A DNA stretch of 64,000 nucleotides from Apoda limacodes. Lineage: Eukaryota; Arthropoda; Insecta; Lepidoptera; Limacodidae. Of this stretch, positions 22,955 through 34,089 are shown in pieces. Position numbers and translations under genes: made by a program. Under the pieces are notes generated by a model that had not been told where the DNA came from, did no database searches, and saw only the letters and a program-made list of their open reading frames with translations. The DNA lies in contig OX291551.1 in NCBI GenBank assembly GCA_946406115.1, positions 9,424,001 through 9,488,000 of the forward strand, written 5' to 3'. Position 1 is the stretch's first letter. Every line of letters starts with the position of its first letter.

Positions 22955-23075
22955 GAGCTCATGGCTCGAGTTCATTCGTCCATCGGAAACGATTTGCATA
23001 GTTAAGCTTTGTCGAGCGTGGTCAGTCATTGGATGGGTGACCACCTAGTAGGTATCACATTTTTCTGAACTACTC
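22955..23075 (+). repeat. 5S rRNA-derived repeat
   Basis: 'ATAGTTAAGCTTTGTCGAGC' and 'GTGGTCAGTCATTGGATGGG', then TGACCACCTA, follow the 3' half of eukaryotic 5S rRNA (GTTAAGC...GGTCAGTACTTGGATGGGTGACC). This covers the internal Pol III control region. The 5' half ('CATTCGTCCATCGGAAACGA') is much diverged, so this is a 5S-derived retroposon or pseudogene and not a working 5S gene. Similar 5S-containing repeats are common in Lepidoptera. Confidence 0.7.
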
Positions 23076-23660
23076 CTTTTTTTAAAGACAAGTCAATCCT
23101 GACTTCTGTTGGAACCTTAGTCAGAACCTTCTAGTAATTACGTCGCACTAGCTCGTCAAAGTCTTTCAATTCGTATGTCAAGATAGAAAAAGATAAACGA
23201 ATACAGGCTCTTAAACAACTTTCGCAAGTTTTTACATAGATACTATACTTCTGCCGTAGGGGTTAAATAGGGGATGAGAATCAATTATCGTTAAAAATAG
23301 ATTTTCCTTTATAAAGAATGTTCCAATTATAACCAATAGGATTGACTTAAAACCACAAAACATAAAGCTATTTAGTTTCGTGTTTGGTTACGTGTTTCAA
23401 CCATAAATTGTAGTCAGTGAAGTGATTTACGGTAATTAAATTTCATTACAAAATCTCATGCGAATTACTCACGAGTGTTAGCGTTACTTAATTATGTTCT
23501 GCGACACCCCTAACCTCGCGTCTTGCGACTCGGAAGTTTGTGCTCACCGCAGGTCGCTAACACCCATCTAATTCATCAAAGTCTCGTTAATGAATGATTT
23601 CCAAGACTTTGATTATACCAAAATAAATTTAAATAGTCACCGGATAATGTATGTATGTAT
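23076..23660. other. No recognised feature
   Basis: Unassigned, ending in a (GTAT)n run at 23648-23665. Confidence 0.4.
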
Positions 23661-23667
23661 GTATATA

Positions 23668-23850
23668 CTAGACTTTGCAAGCGGCTCCACCCGCCCTAAA
23701 TTCGGTTATCGGCGAGGAACTCCTTAGTTAGGTGTTCTATTGAAGTTTGCTATAGCAAGCTATAGGTGCAGCTATTGTTTTTTTAACTCTGTTATAGTTA
23801 TCCCCGCTGGAACTTTCGAATTTTTCGGGATAAAAAGTAGTCTATATTGC
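23668..23850 (-). mobile_element. Helitron-like element, 3' two-thirds
   Basis: 'AAGCGGCTCCACCCGCCCTA' is the reversed terminal hairpin region. 'TTGCTATAGCAAGCTATAGG' and 'GAATTTTTCGGGATAAAAAG' follow. Confidence 0.65.
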
Positions 23851-25487
23851 TATCATTTTGCCAGGTATTTAATTTTAGAGGTTGCCGTGATAGCTTTGAT
23901 CTAGGCCATAACATAATTTAAATAAATATTTTACTATTGTCTCTTTAAAAAATACCCTTTTTTTTCACCAGGTTACTTACTTAATTTTTGTATGCCGTGT
24001 TTACTAAAATACCTAAATAAATCAATTCAAGTTTTAAGATTATCATAATTCATTTTCAACAGTGCAAATTCTATATAATTAAGAAAAAAATGATTTTATG
24101 ATCTTGAATTATACCTATACCCTTTTGCCGCTAGCAAAGGATGCTCTAACATCAGATTAATCCCTATATTAGTGATGCGTCAAAGGAATACAAATAGCAT
24201 TGTTAAGTGGTATCCCTAGTACGAGTCATTCTCGTTCGAACAATACGTAGATTACAGGTAACCACTGCCTTTGATATCTCCAACCATTTATGTCAATATT
24301 TAATTATAATTTCTGAAACCTTAAGGATATTTCATATAACTAATAAATAAAATCAATTTACTTGTATATACTTAAAGATTGGAAATTGAATGTTAGGCTG
24401 TGGCTTATGGTTTGATTCTGTGTAGACCGATTTTGTACAGGTATCGGACTTTTGGTGGACAATGATTTAGTGGATGAAAAACCCGTGAAAATCAAATGAA
24501 ACATACATAAAGTTTTTTTTTTAATTTTATTGTATTCGTGTATTGTCGGAGTCGTACGTACGTAGTGTAATTTATGCTTTTGTAACGAAATGTTTAAATC
24601 AACATGGACATTTCCGGAATTTTCGGAATACAGCTAGGGAACCTTAATTTATTGGCAATAGCATTTTTATTTACTATCCCAAGTAGCGTTATGGTTACTA
24701 AGATTTTACTCGAATCAATATCTCAGACAAATAAAACATTTTTTTTTTGAGGAAGTAATTTTTTGGTGGAAAAAGTATTTTTTGAAGTAGGTATTTGAGG
24801 GATATTGATAATATTATTTAAATCAGATTACCTAATTCCGACCGCTGGTGATCAAAAATTTGTGTTTTGACTTCATCCCTATTTAAGATAAGACAATAAG
24901 ATGTAACAAATAAGATTCCATCTAAACCGAAAAGTATGCCTATGGTTTCTTAATTTTGCACACCTTGAAGTTTCATACGATAAAGGTGCCAAATATGTTT
25001 TGTTAACAGAACGTTTTCTATAATTTACTTTGTGACATCTATCTTTGGCAAAATTAAATACGGTCCACATCAAATTAACACTAAATAGTGGAGTTTGAAT
25101 TCTGTGTTCTAAAAGCTTCGTAGAGCCAAAGTTTTAAATACTTAAATACGTATTATATGCGCATTTTAAAAGTAGAAAAACTAAAGTAATAGAAAATACG
25201 GATTCACCAAATTGGAAATGCATGTTCGTTAACAATTGCCGAAATAGGGAAAATCAAAGCGAGTTGGGTAGATGCTTGAACAAGTTCATCCTCTACAAAT
25301 GGGTGCTTCAGAGACAAGCTGTCCACAAAAAGTTGTTACGCAGACACAAATTGTGAAAACAAGGCATAAAAAGAACATGAAATACATAAAAAACTAAAAG
25401 ATTCATTTAGTTTATTTTACATTATTATTTATGATTATTACTTTAAAAGTGACATTTAGTTTTAGCACAGTGTGTGTGTAATTTTTA
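23851..25487. other. AT-rich DNA without recognised genes
   Basis: No known repeat or coding motif seen in 1.6 kb. Confidence 0.45.
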
Positions 25488-25620
25488 ACCGACTTCGAAA
25501 AAGTAGGATTCCGATCAATTCAGATGTTTGAATTTTTTTAATGTATGTTTGGGTAAAACTCCTTAATATATAGCCGGTTTTTCAAAATTATTTTTTTATT
25601 TAAAAGAGAGGTGGTGCCAT
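25488..25620 (-). repeat. 'AACCGACTTC' interspersed repeat end
   Basis: Starts 'TTTTTAACCGACTTCGAAAA', the reverse complement of the end block 'TTTTGAAGTCGGTTAAAAA' seen at 28300-28330 and 52078-52112. The body is too diverged to assign. Confidence 0.45.
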
Positions 25621-25808
25621 ATTAATATTGTGAATAAAACTTAAATTTTTGGTCAAAATAAATAATTGGTGTTAATTTGAAACGCTTTTTGTATTGATAA
25701 TTGTAAAAAATGTTGTTATGAGTATCAATGTTCTTAGTGTACGAGAAAAAAAGCATTTCGTCACTCAAAAGTAAGAAATAAAATCGTTTAACAAAAAAAA
25801 CAAAATAA

Positions 25809-26005
25809 CCGGCTTCAAAAAGATGCACTAAGAAGGTAAAAATACTTAGTTATTTTCAAAAATCTGATCTGAATCACAGTTTGAAGTTTGTGTCTACCTA
25901 AAGTTTATAACACACTTTACTTTCATGACACCAATTGTAATTCAGATCAGATTTTTGGAAATAAGTAATATTTTGTACCTTTTTAGTGCATCTTTTTAAA
26001 GCCGG
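25809..26005. mobile_element. Foldback MITE-like element, 66-bp arms
   Basis: Arms 25809-25874 and 25940-26005 are inverted copies (CCGGCTTCAAAAAGATGCAC at one end, GTGCATCTTTTTAAAGCCGG at the other) with several mismatches. The centre resembles the palindrome at 1699-1773. No coding capacity. Confidence 0.75.
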
Positions 26006-26887
26006 TTGGTCTTTTTTTTTGTATTGGCTGACGTTTTGACCTATCACACAAAAGTACCGTACCTCTCAGATACCTTCATAGTCTGAAGCCGCAAACTCTA
26101 TTCAGTTCAAACTCATAAATAAATATACTAATTATACTGAATCGATTTAGATAAGATGCCCAAGTTATACAGTTACAATTTAAAAAATCTTAAACTCAGA
26201 CCTACCAGCTAGGCAATTTTCTAGCTCCAATATTGTCCGTTTTAAAGTTCATTACAATTTTCAATAAAAAAAAATCACATTACAATTGGACTTATGCAAT
26301 TAAAAGGCTAGTAGGATATTTCATTTAGTTAAAAATAAAATAACGATAAGAATAATTATAGAGATAAAAAAACGTACAAAAAATTTTCCCATTATGGGAT
26401 TCTACGAAGCACAAAACACCAAACAATGTAGGCATTTGGATAAAAGTTAATGGTGCTTAAAGCTCGGACGTAATTACAAAGTAAAAGTTCGTCCGTCGGA
26501 CCCTACTTTTTTCTCGTTTATTACAATAGAAGGCAGAATAGAATCAGCTGAAAACACATTAAATTCTTATTAGGTAAAGATAAAACTTTATATCGAAAAA
26601 GCTTCTAGATTACATTTATAGTTGTTAATAATGCATTTAATTATGACTAGAAATATAAATATTTTGTAAGTGGGTTAATATTTAATAGGTCGTCACAGTT
26701 TTGTCCATTAAAAAAATCGTAAGTCAGAAGTGGTAGGAATTGAGTAATCAATAAAATTCGAAACAATATGAACCAATCATCATCCTGTATTAGAGAGGTA
26801 GGAGAGAGAGAGGTAAAATATAACAAAAAATACACAGTAATATAACACCACCTAAAGTGGCCTTGCCGCTAAAAGCGATTTTTGCCA
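26006..26887. other. No recognised feature
   Basis: AT-rich. The 62-codon frame at 26647-26835 (minus) has no recognised motif. Confidence 0.4.
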
Positions 26888-26932
26888 GGTAACCTTTGAT
26901 TACAGAAATTTATTCTGTAATCAAAGATTACC
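26888..26932. repeat. 20-bp-arm hairpin
   Basis: GGTAACCTTTGATTACAGAA (26888-26907) and TTCTGTAATCAAAGATTACC (26913-26932) pair with one mismatch around a 5-nt loop. Confidence 0.85.
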
Positions 26933-27011
26933 TTATATTCTATTACTCATGTTTGTAAATGAGTCATTGTAACTTTGCATTTCACGAATGGATGCAGAAC
27001 ATTACACTGAT

Positions 27012-27236
27012 ATCATAAAGGCGAAGGTTTGTTGAGTGTGTATGTATTTTTGTTACTTTTCCACGCACAAGCGGCTAGACCAATTTTTAAGATTTTTTTT
27101 ATCCAAAAATTAAAAAAGCTTCCGCGGGAACAACTGTAACCTAGCCTAAACGAACTATGGCTGCAGCTATGGTAAACTTTAGTAGTATAATTAACCACGA
27201 TGATAACCTAATTGAGGGCGGGTGGAGCCGCTGGTA
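27012..27236 (+). mobile_element. Helitron-like element, degraded
   Basis: 'CTATGGCTGCAGCTATGG' and 'GAGGGCGGGTGGAGCCGCTG' give the core and 3' hairpin region. The left end is poorly preserved. It lies head to tail with the next copy. Confidence 0.6.
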
Positions 27237-27261
27237 TATATGATAAATATATTATTACATC

Positions 27262-27571
27262 CCACTAATATTATAAATGCGAAAGTTTGGATGTTTGTTA
27301 CTCAATGACGCTTCATCCACTGGATGGATCAGAATTAAACTTGGCACACATATTGGTTAGGTTCTGGAATAGGACATAGTATATTTTTAATTCCAGAAAA
27401 TTCAAAAGTTCCCGTGGGAATGACTATAACCGAATTCTACGAAATAAACGAAATATAGCTGCAGGCATAGCTTTCTTTAACAAACTTATTTAGTAATATC
27501 AAGGAGTTGCCAAAAGAATCCCACGCCCATAACCAAGTCTACGGTGGGCGGAGCCGCTGCAAAAGCTAGTG
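27262..27571 (+). mobile_element. Helitron-like element, full-length copy
   Basis: One of the most complete copies, about 310 bp. The left end is 'CACTAATATTATAAATGCGA', followed by 'TTACTCAATGACGCTTCATC', 'GGTTCTGGAATAGGACATAG' and 'CCCGTGGGAATGACTATAAC'. The right end is 'GGGCGGAGCCGCTGCAAAAG' plus CTAGT. The GCGG/CCGC stem just before AAAGCTAG is the Helitron-like feature. Non-coding. Confidence 0.7.
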
Positions 27572-27574
27572 AAA

Positions 27575-28290
27575 TATAGTTTTATAACTAATATTTAATA
27601 TAAACGTCTACAATAGCAATAACTTGTAAAAATCAACAATTTTGAATTTAGAGAAAGTTTGCAACGTTTTGTATTTGCTCAAAAGTTAAGTTTTTCAATA
27701 AACTTCGTCGTTGAAAGTTTTTAAACAATTAATAATACCTACGTGCAGTAATTTTCAGTTAAACAAACAGTTTGCCAAGCAAACTTTATTCATTATAGTT
27801 TTTGAACTCTACCAATAATTTACATAGATGTAATTGTCGTCAAGTGAAATACTAGTAACAAATTATGAAAGTTTCAGAAGAACAACATCCGGCTAAGAGG
27901 GTAATTCGTCCTTATCAAAAAAAGGTTTTTCAATTCTTACGAATTGTCTCTAAATAATTATTTTATAAGTAATGAAACAACACTTATTGACTTAAAATTA
28001 GAACTAAATAGACAGATAAGCAAATGGAAAGACAAATGGGTAAACTAACAGAGGGATAGGGACGGACGGACAGGCCAGCTCACAAAATCGGGTGGTTATA
28101 TATATTAGTACCAACTAAAATAAAAAAATCAAATTATAAAAATAGCGGTAACTATACGGGTCTTTTAAATTACCTAAAGTAGCAGCTTACGTTTCTGTCG
28201 TGGAAAATAGGTGAAAAAAAATCACGTAAATCGGTTCATAAACAAGAAAGTTATGGCTGAACATCCATAAAAAAAAAATATGTATATACA
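27575..28290. other. No recognised gene
   Basis: AT-rich. The last 250 bp probably belong to the repeat whose end is at 28295-28332, but the body is too diverged to define. Confidence 0.4.
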
Positions 28291-28294
28291 GTCG

Positions 28295-28332
28295 AACTGA
28301 GAACCTCCTCCTTTTTTGAAGTCGGTTAAAAA
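28295..28332 (+). repeat. 'GAAGTCGGTTAAA' repeat terminus
   Basis: 'GAACCTCCTCCTTTTTTGAA' plus GTCGGTTAAAAAG is identical in wording to 52078-52112 and to a common lepidopteran repeat end. Confidence 0.55.
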
Positions 28333-28954
28333 GAGGTTGACATAAAGAAAATCCTATTAGGATGTAATCATTTTCAGACAGAAAAATAGTTTTCTTATTT
28401 TAACATGTATTGCATAATTGCATATTGCATAATTAGAAGTTAAAAATTTACATTAAAACAACTATAAAACTAAAAAATACATCATTTTAGTTAGTATTAG
28501 CTATATTTTTGTTGAAAACCTATAGTTTACGCTATTATTTAAAGCCGTATAATATATTTTAAACTTGCAAGTTCATATGTTATATTATAATAAAATATTT
28601 TTTTGCAAACACATTTGTTACATTCAATAAACATAAATAATTTTATGATTTCGTGCCTTCAGAATATAAACAGAATTGTAGTGTCCGTGTTCCTGCTGAA
28701 ACAAAACTTACTATTAAACTATTGTTCCATGCATTCTAGCAATAGAAAGAGTGAGAAATGACAGTTACACTCTTAGGATCATAAATCATCTACGCATATT
28801 AGAAAAATAAAAACATAGGATATAATTGTAAAAGAAAATCACTGCTTTTAAAATAAATATAAAATAGTAACTACAAAAAGTTAGCATTTAGTATATTCAA
28901 TTAGTGAACAAATTTATCTTTTTGCTTGAGTCAGTCAGTGGTTATACTGAACTA

Positions 28955-29345
28955 ATATAATATTTAGTAAATGCAAAAGTTTGTTTGTGAGTTACTTAGT
29001 ATGTCTGTAAATTATTTACACCTAAACTGAACCGCTTTAGCTAAATTTTAAAATGGAGATAGCTTATATCCTTAATTAACACATATTTTAATTTTTACAA
29101 TTCTTTATTATCACCTGATTCTAATTGCTGCAGCTGTTATTTTGTGAAGGAAAATGACTTATTACAATAATATAGTTGTAGTAGGAATCGCACGTCGATA
29201 TACCTGCAAAATGTATCCGTTAGTGTTAAAAGTTTGTATGGAAATTCGTCATTCAGCGTTTAGGTTGAAAATTAACATTGACGTATTTCACTGTTTCTTG
29301 GAAATGCATCCTAGTGGGCATAATAGAGGAAGATGAAGTTTGTTT
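28955..29345 (+). mobile_element. Helitron-like fragments
   Basis: 28955-29210 carries 'GTAAATGCAAAAGTTTGTTT', 'AACTGAACCGCTTTAGCTAA' and 'GTAGGAATCGCACGTCGATA', a degraded sense copy. 29215-29345 resembles an internal unit of the longer element at 8105-10480 ('GACGTATTTCACTGTTTCTT', 'AAATGCATCCTAGTGGG'). Confidence 0.45.
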
Positions 29346-29349
29346 TGTA

Positions 29350-29768
29350 TTTGAAACGTTTATCTGATTATTTTTTTTAGATACAACCATAACCAGAAAA
29401 ATCTTTGTTTTTTTTTAAAAGTTAACGCAGACGAAATCGCGGAAACATGGTAGTTATATCTATATATATATATATAGGCAAAGTAGAAAACAAACTGGAT
29501 AAAATGGGGTCTAATATTATTCACTCAAACTACTACTACTACAACAGACATAGGTAGACAGGTAGACAGAGATATGTATACATGGTGTTAGGGTTGGCAA
29601 GGGCATTTGAATGACGCAACAGTGCTTTTACAAGGGAGGGGTCGGGAGTACCAAACTCCCTGGAAGCACACATACAGTACACTGATGGATACGACTTTTA
29701 AATCATTGATTAAAATCTGATCCCTATCGTAAAAGTGTACTTGCATCCATTACTTCTTGGGAAGCATG
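29350..29768. other. No recognised gene
   Basis: Contains a short TA run at 29459-29475 and an unassigned GC-richer block at 29580-29660. Confidence 0.4.
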
Positions 29769-29769
29769 A

Positions 29770-29995
29770 TAATAACTTTTTCAAGGCTTTTCGTTTATAA
29801 AGAAAACATGCCATGGTAGTACTGATACAAAGAGACAAAGTCTTTTCTCATACCTAAGAGGTTCAATACTGGTTATGAGATTAGTATTCTTAATTATTGT
29901 CACAGTTCGTCTACAAACCGAGTCAAAAGGCTTCATTTGGTATCCGAGTGCATCCTCCCATATGTGGCTGCAGTACTTCATGTTGGACCGTACCT
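29770..29995 (-). mobile_element. Jockey-like LINE fragment, antisense
   Basis: Minus-strand frame 29781-29981 begins MKYCSHIWEDALGYQ and KPFDSVCRRTV, clearly the same block as the start of the frame at 20228 (MEYCCHLWAGAPGYQ, GPFDSVQRRAV). It then diverges and is cut off before the LWNELP block. Confidence 0.75.
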
Positions 29996-30134
29996 ACAAC
30001 CTATAAACTGTGCTAAAAAGTCATTATCTTACTATGTTCTTCGCCAAGTTTCTTTAATGCCAACTTGACCTTGTATTCTTAATGACCTCGAAACTGGACA
30101 TTTGAGGTCATCAAAAAGAACGCCCCTTGTTTGT

Positions 30135-30192
30135 GTGTGGGATTCCTACGGTCACTCCTTGATTATGTGATATTAGGGAGTTTGCATAGTTC
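30135..30192 (-). repeat. Helitron-like core fragment
   Basis: 'GGATTCCTACGGTCACTCCT', then TTGATTATG and GGGAGTTTGC, match the antisense core (GGATTCTACGGCAACTCCTT...). Confidence 0.4.
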
Positions 30193-30239
30193 AATAACAA
30201 ACATATTTGTTTTCTTTTTTCTTCTTCTTCGTTTTTTTT

Positions 30240-31618
30240 GGATTCTTGTACCCGTCTAATATTCTAGATTCAAAATTGCGCCCTTGTCATAAAAAACTTT
30301 TTTTTTTCCCTTGTAATACAATATTCTATTTTGTTTCAGTGTGAAATATTACACTTAAATACACAACATAGTAATGGTTTAGTAAAATAAAGGTTTAGTT
30401 TTAAATATAGTGTAGAACATAATATTGAGATAATATTTGACACAAATAACAACTGTTTTGTCCTCAGTAACTTCAATATTGACTGAAGTCCCTCCTACAT
30501 TTTGTCTATTGCACAAAGCAGATTGCTGTTTGTGAAAAGCGGTTATTTATGTTGTTCTTCACAAACCTTCCTTGAAACAATGTGTATTTACAGGGAATGA
30601 GGGTATTATTGTATTCTGCGGCCAAAGATTGTTATTTTTCTTGGATTTACTTATTGAATATTACTTATATCATACATATTCTACAGTATATATAGAATTA
30701 GACATGTTTTTCAGTGTTTTGCAACATAAAGCCCAATAGCTTTTGCCCGCGGTTTCACCCGCCCTAAATTCGGTTATCGGGCTAGGATTTTAACGGAAAC
30801 TTTTCAATTATAAAAAAAAAACCGACCTACATTTGACGTTTTCAAGTAGCCTCTTTCTCGGTGCTCAGATGATCTCCAATCTTAATTTTTCTTAATTTCA
30901 TCTTAATCGGTACAGCGGTTTAAGTGTAAAGAGGTAACAGACAGGCAAACAGACAGAGTTACTTTCGCATTTATAATATAAGTATGCATTGAAGTGTGAA
31001 AAGTGATAGAAAGTAAGTTTAAAACAAATATAATTCAAATTTATTTTTTCAAGAATCGATCTCTTTTGTCAAGAAACGTTGTTTAAAATTTAATTTCACG
31101 TTTTTGCTTAGGTACTATAAAATGGAACTAATTTATGTGGCACATTCATTGAACTGAAATAAATGGTTGCTTTCAAAACATTTTCTTTTATGTTTTGGCG
31201 AAGATTAAATATAAAAGTTAGATACTCTGACGAAATTCTGTTTGTGCATACTTAAATGTTAACATTGTGCTTGTTATATGTTTATATGTTGGTAGATATT
31301 TATTTATATAGCATGGACGCAAAGCACAAAGAATTTCGTACATTGACCTTTTACTTTTTAGCCTGTGTTCAGTGGTCAAATAGTAGTAATTTCTGATGAC
31401 AGCGGTCGGTCATCACATCTGTGCGAGCGCGACGACAAAAAATTATGCGCGTGCAACACAGACAAATAGTGACCGGCCATTGAACGAAATTCTTCCTGCT
31501 TCACGTCCGTGCAGATATAATCGGTCCAATGGATACTACTGTGGAAGCTTTTAATCGCAATGAAAAGTATTCTGTATTTATGCATGATGTGTGTGTGTGT
31601 GTTTATGATAATGATAAT
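30240..31618 (+). repeat. Left arm of a large inverted duplication
   Basis: Aligns in reverse complement with 35585-36558. Shared landmarks are 'CTAGATTCAAAATTGCGCCC', 'GACTGAAGTCCCTCCTACAT', 'GCAGATTGCTGTTTGTGAAA', 'GCCTGTGTTCAGTGGTCAAA' and 'GTATTCTGTATTTATGCATG'. This arm is longer because it keeps about 410 bp lost on the right, including most of a Helitron-like insert (30737-30990), and a 32-bp segment near 31503-31535. A short frame (31396 on) is shared with the other arm for about 35 codons but carries many replacement changes. Confidence 0.92.
30737..30990 (-). mobile_element. Helitron-like element inside the inverted arm
   Basis: Starts 'AATAGCTTTTGCCCGCGGTT' and ends 'CTTTCGCATTTATAATATAA', an antisense near-complete copy. 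Only its last 27 bp remain at the same place in the other arm (36172-36198). Confidence 0.75.
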
Positions 31619-32937
31619 CCACTTTAAATAGCTGTTGGTAATTTTAATCCACTTTGAATAAAATTTACGTAATTTCATAGTATAGAGAGACAAAGGAAGA
31701 AGATAAATGAGCTACATGAGCTTAATAATAAGAGAAGGTAGCTGGTTAATATAAGAGGTGGAACAGAACTGTGAAGGAGTGAATTCTATTATCCCAGCAG
31801 TGACAAGAGCGTAGCTTAGACTGGTTCCTAAATAAAAAAATAAGTATTTTAACTTCAGTTTTAGCCTTAAATGCATTCTTTAAACAAAAAAACTAAGCAT
31901 TTGATTTTATGACTCAAACAATGCGACATAAATGTTAATATTCAACCATACTTTTCCATTAGTCCCTATTCAGTTTACAAATTGGACATCATTTTCACAG
32001 CTAGGGTTTATTGAATGTTAGAAAGCTCTATTGTTTTTCGAAATCCCTTTTCTGTCCATTCAGATTTATGTTAACAATTGTCTAAAATATTATTGTATTT
32101 TCAATTTAATCTTTAAATTATTCATGATATTTCTTTATCAAAACGAAATAAAACTTTATCACCATTTAGATAACTAAATTGTTACGAGAGATACCTTGTT
32201 AGTTTAGGCTCATAAATGTATCAAAGTTTATCTAGCTGTAGAGTTTTCTGTAATATCTGATTTATGAACATTTATCTAATAAAATCTAGCTCCATAATAT
32301 TAAAATTGTTTAGACTAATGTTATAGGCTAAACGAAGATTTCTACAAATCTACCAGCTACCAATGATTTAAAAATTAAAGTCACTTTAGATACTGTTTTT
32401 ATAGGACTTTTTACTTGTCTCTCACTTAATATAAAAGTGAAGGTGATAAGTGCAATCTATAAACACCTGTTCCTGTGCGAAACGGCCATAAGTCATCTCA
32501 CGATCTAACGACGATAAATTAAAATCACAAAATCAAGTTATGGCCTAGTCAAAATAAACCATTGGTAGATACAATGATTTATTCTATATTTTGCTAATAA
32601 TAGCATAATAGAAGAAAATTTAAGAGAAGCGAAGGGTTCTATTAATTTAATAGTAGAATTTTGAGCTAAATCAATGATTCAAAGATGCATGGTGAAGTAT
32701 TTTTAACGCGTTTTGCACTGCAATTTTTAACTTTGACTACGAAAATCTTTTTTTTTTAGTTCGCTATTAACTGCTAAAAATATTTATTAACTGCCTCGAG
32801 TTTCAGTAAAAAAGCAACTGGCAGAGCTAACTTCCAACTCATCGGCAAAATAGGTCGGTAACTAGCAAGCTATCCTTCTGTATATAATTATATCCACTAT
32901 TATATTTAAAAAAGGTACATAGATTTGTAATAGGACC
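31619..32937. other. AT-rich spacer between inverted arms
   Basis: No gene or known repeat recognised. The 105-codon frame at 31376-31693 (minus) runs antisense across the arm end and is not supported as a gene. Confidence 0.4.
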
Positions 32938-33345
32938 ATGTCGGGGAAAAAGTATTCTCTTCACGCTACCATGGCGAGCCACTTCCTGTATGTACAGGGG
33001 CCTGATTCTTGTGCTGATAGAGATAATCTCGAATTCGAGATGTGTTTAAATAATTTACTTATGGCTCAGTAATCGCGGTAACTGTTTTAGTCGATATATC
33101 GACTAGTTTGTACTAGATACCTACGTCGAAAAAACATGGCGGGGTTCGTTTGCAAATAGTTTTTCGTAGTTTTAGAACCTTTCTTTTGGCATTTGTCGTA
33201 CGCTTTTTTTTTCGAGAGACTCTATCAGCACGAGAATCAGGCCCCAGGGCCAGAAGGCCATTTTGACTAGTAACTTATAGTTTATTGAATTCAAAAAAGT
33301 GATATGATATTCTATTTTTGAGAAATAAAGCATTTGAATTTGAAT
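32938..33345 (+). mobile_element. LINE/SINE 3' end with a nested MITE
   Basis: The flanks 32938-32997 and 33245-33345 read as one retroposon 3' end when the MITE is excluded. It has 'ATGGCGAGCCACTTCCTGTA' on the left, 'CAGGGCCAGAAGGCCATTTT' on the right, then AATAAA at 33323-33328 and a 'TTTGAATTTGAATTA' tail. No protein part remains, so the family is unassigned. Confidence 0.55.
32998..33244. mobile_element. MITE with about 35-bp terminal inverted repeats
   Basis: Left end GGGCCTGATTCTTGTGCTGA and right end TCAGCACGAGAATCAGGCCC are inverted repeats that continue inward (ATAGAG...CTCGAA / TTCGAGAGACTCTAT). A CAG trinucleotide flanks both sides (32995-32997 and 33245-33247), a likely 3-bp target duplication. 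About 247 bp, with no frame of its own. Confidence 0.8.
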
Positions 33346-33739
33346 TACTTATATAAATGTTTTTATGGTTCAGGGGTTTTTTTTAAAAAACTTGAAGAAG
33401 AAAGAAAAAGAAAAATATTTTAAAAAATGAATATTGGTTAAAACAACACAATAAGGCTAAAATTAAACCATTAACAATCCAGTGATGGTTAGATCAGTGA
33501 AACTAAAAGTACTGGAGGAGGTGCAAAGGAGAGTTTCTTAAGCAATAAAATGAGACTATGAGATCTGGTTGTTTAACAAGTAAGCCTTAATTTTTTGATA
33601 AATGCCATTTTTGATTGTAAAACTTGCACGATTTTCTTAAGGGATAAAAAAAATATGCTTGTTTTCATCGTGGGTACAAACTATCTCGGTAATGCCTAAT
33701 CATAACAGAAACCTGATTAGAACTTGGACGTCAAAGAAA
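33346..33739. other. No recognised feature
   Basis: AT-rich, unassigned. Confidence 0.4.
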
Positions 33740-33740
33740 T

Positions 33741-34085
33741 TTACTTGTTATGTAAGTAAGGGCTAATAAAGCTACCTACCTACAAATTATTTGTTTTGTA
33801 AGTAAGGGCCAATAAAGGTATCTACCTACTAATTACTTGTTATGTTAGTAAGGGCCAATACCTACCTACCAATGACTTGTTATGTAAGTAAAGGCCAATT
33901 AAGGTACGTACATACTAATTACTTGTTATGTTAGTAAGGGCCAATACCTACCTACCAATGACTTGTTATGTAAGTAAAGGCCAATTAAGGTACGTACCTA
34001 CTAATTACTTGTTATGTGAGTAAGGGCCAATAAAATACCTACCTACTTATTACTAAGGGCCAATACAGCTACCTTCCTTAATTAC
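33741..34085 (+). repeat. Minisatellite, about 40- to 47-bp units, with an alternating dimer
   Basis: Eight units of the type 'TTACTTGTTATGTAAGTAAG' plus GGCCAATAAAGGTACCTACC. A short unit (~40 bp, GTTAGTAAGGGCCAATACC) and a long unit (~46 bp, GTAAGTAAAGGCCAATTAAGG) form a pair that is repeated almost exactly in units 3-4 and 5-6. The last unit is truncated. Confidence 0.9.
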
Positions 34086-34089
34086 TTTT

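Noticed and set aside
22975..23060. Functional 5S rRNA gene
   Set aside because: Only the 3' half matches well, there is no T-run terminator at the expected place, and the 5' half is too diverged.
31376..31693. 105-codon minus-strand frame and a plus-strand frame shared between inverted arms
   Set aside because: The minus frame crosses the arm boundary. The plus frame is shared for about 35 codons, but the two copies differ mostly by replacement changes, so there is no sign of coding constraint.
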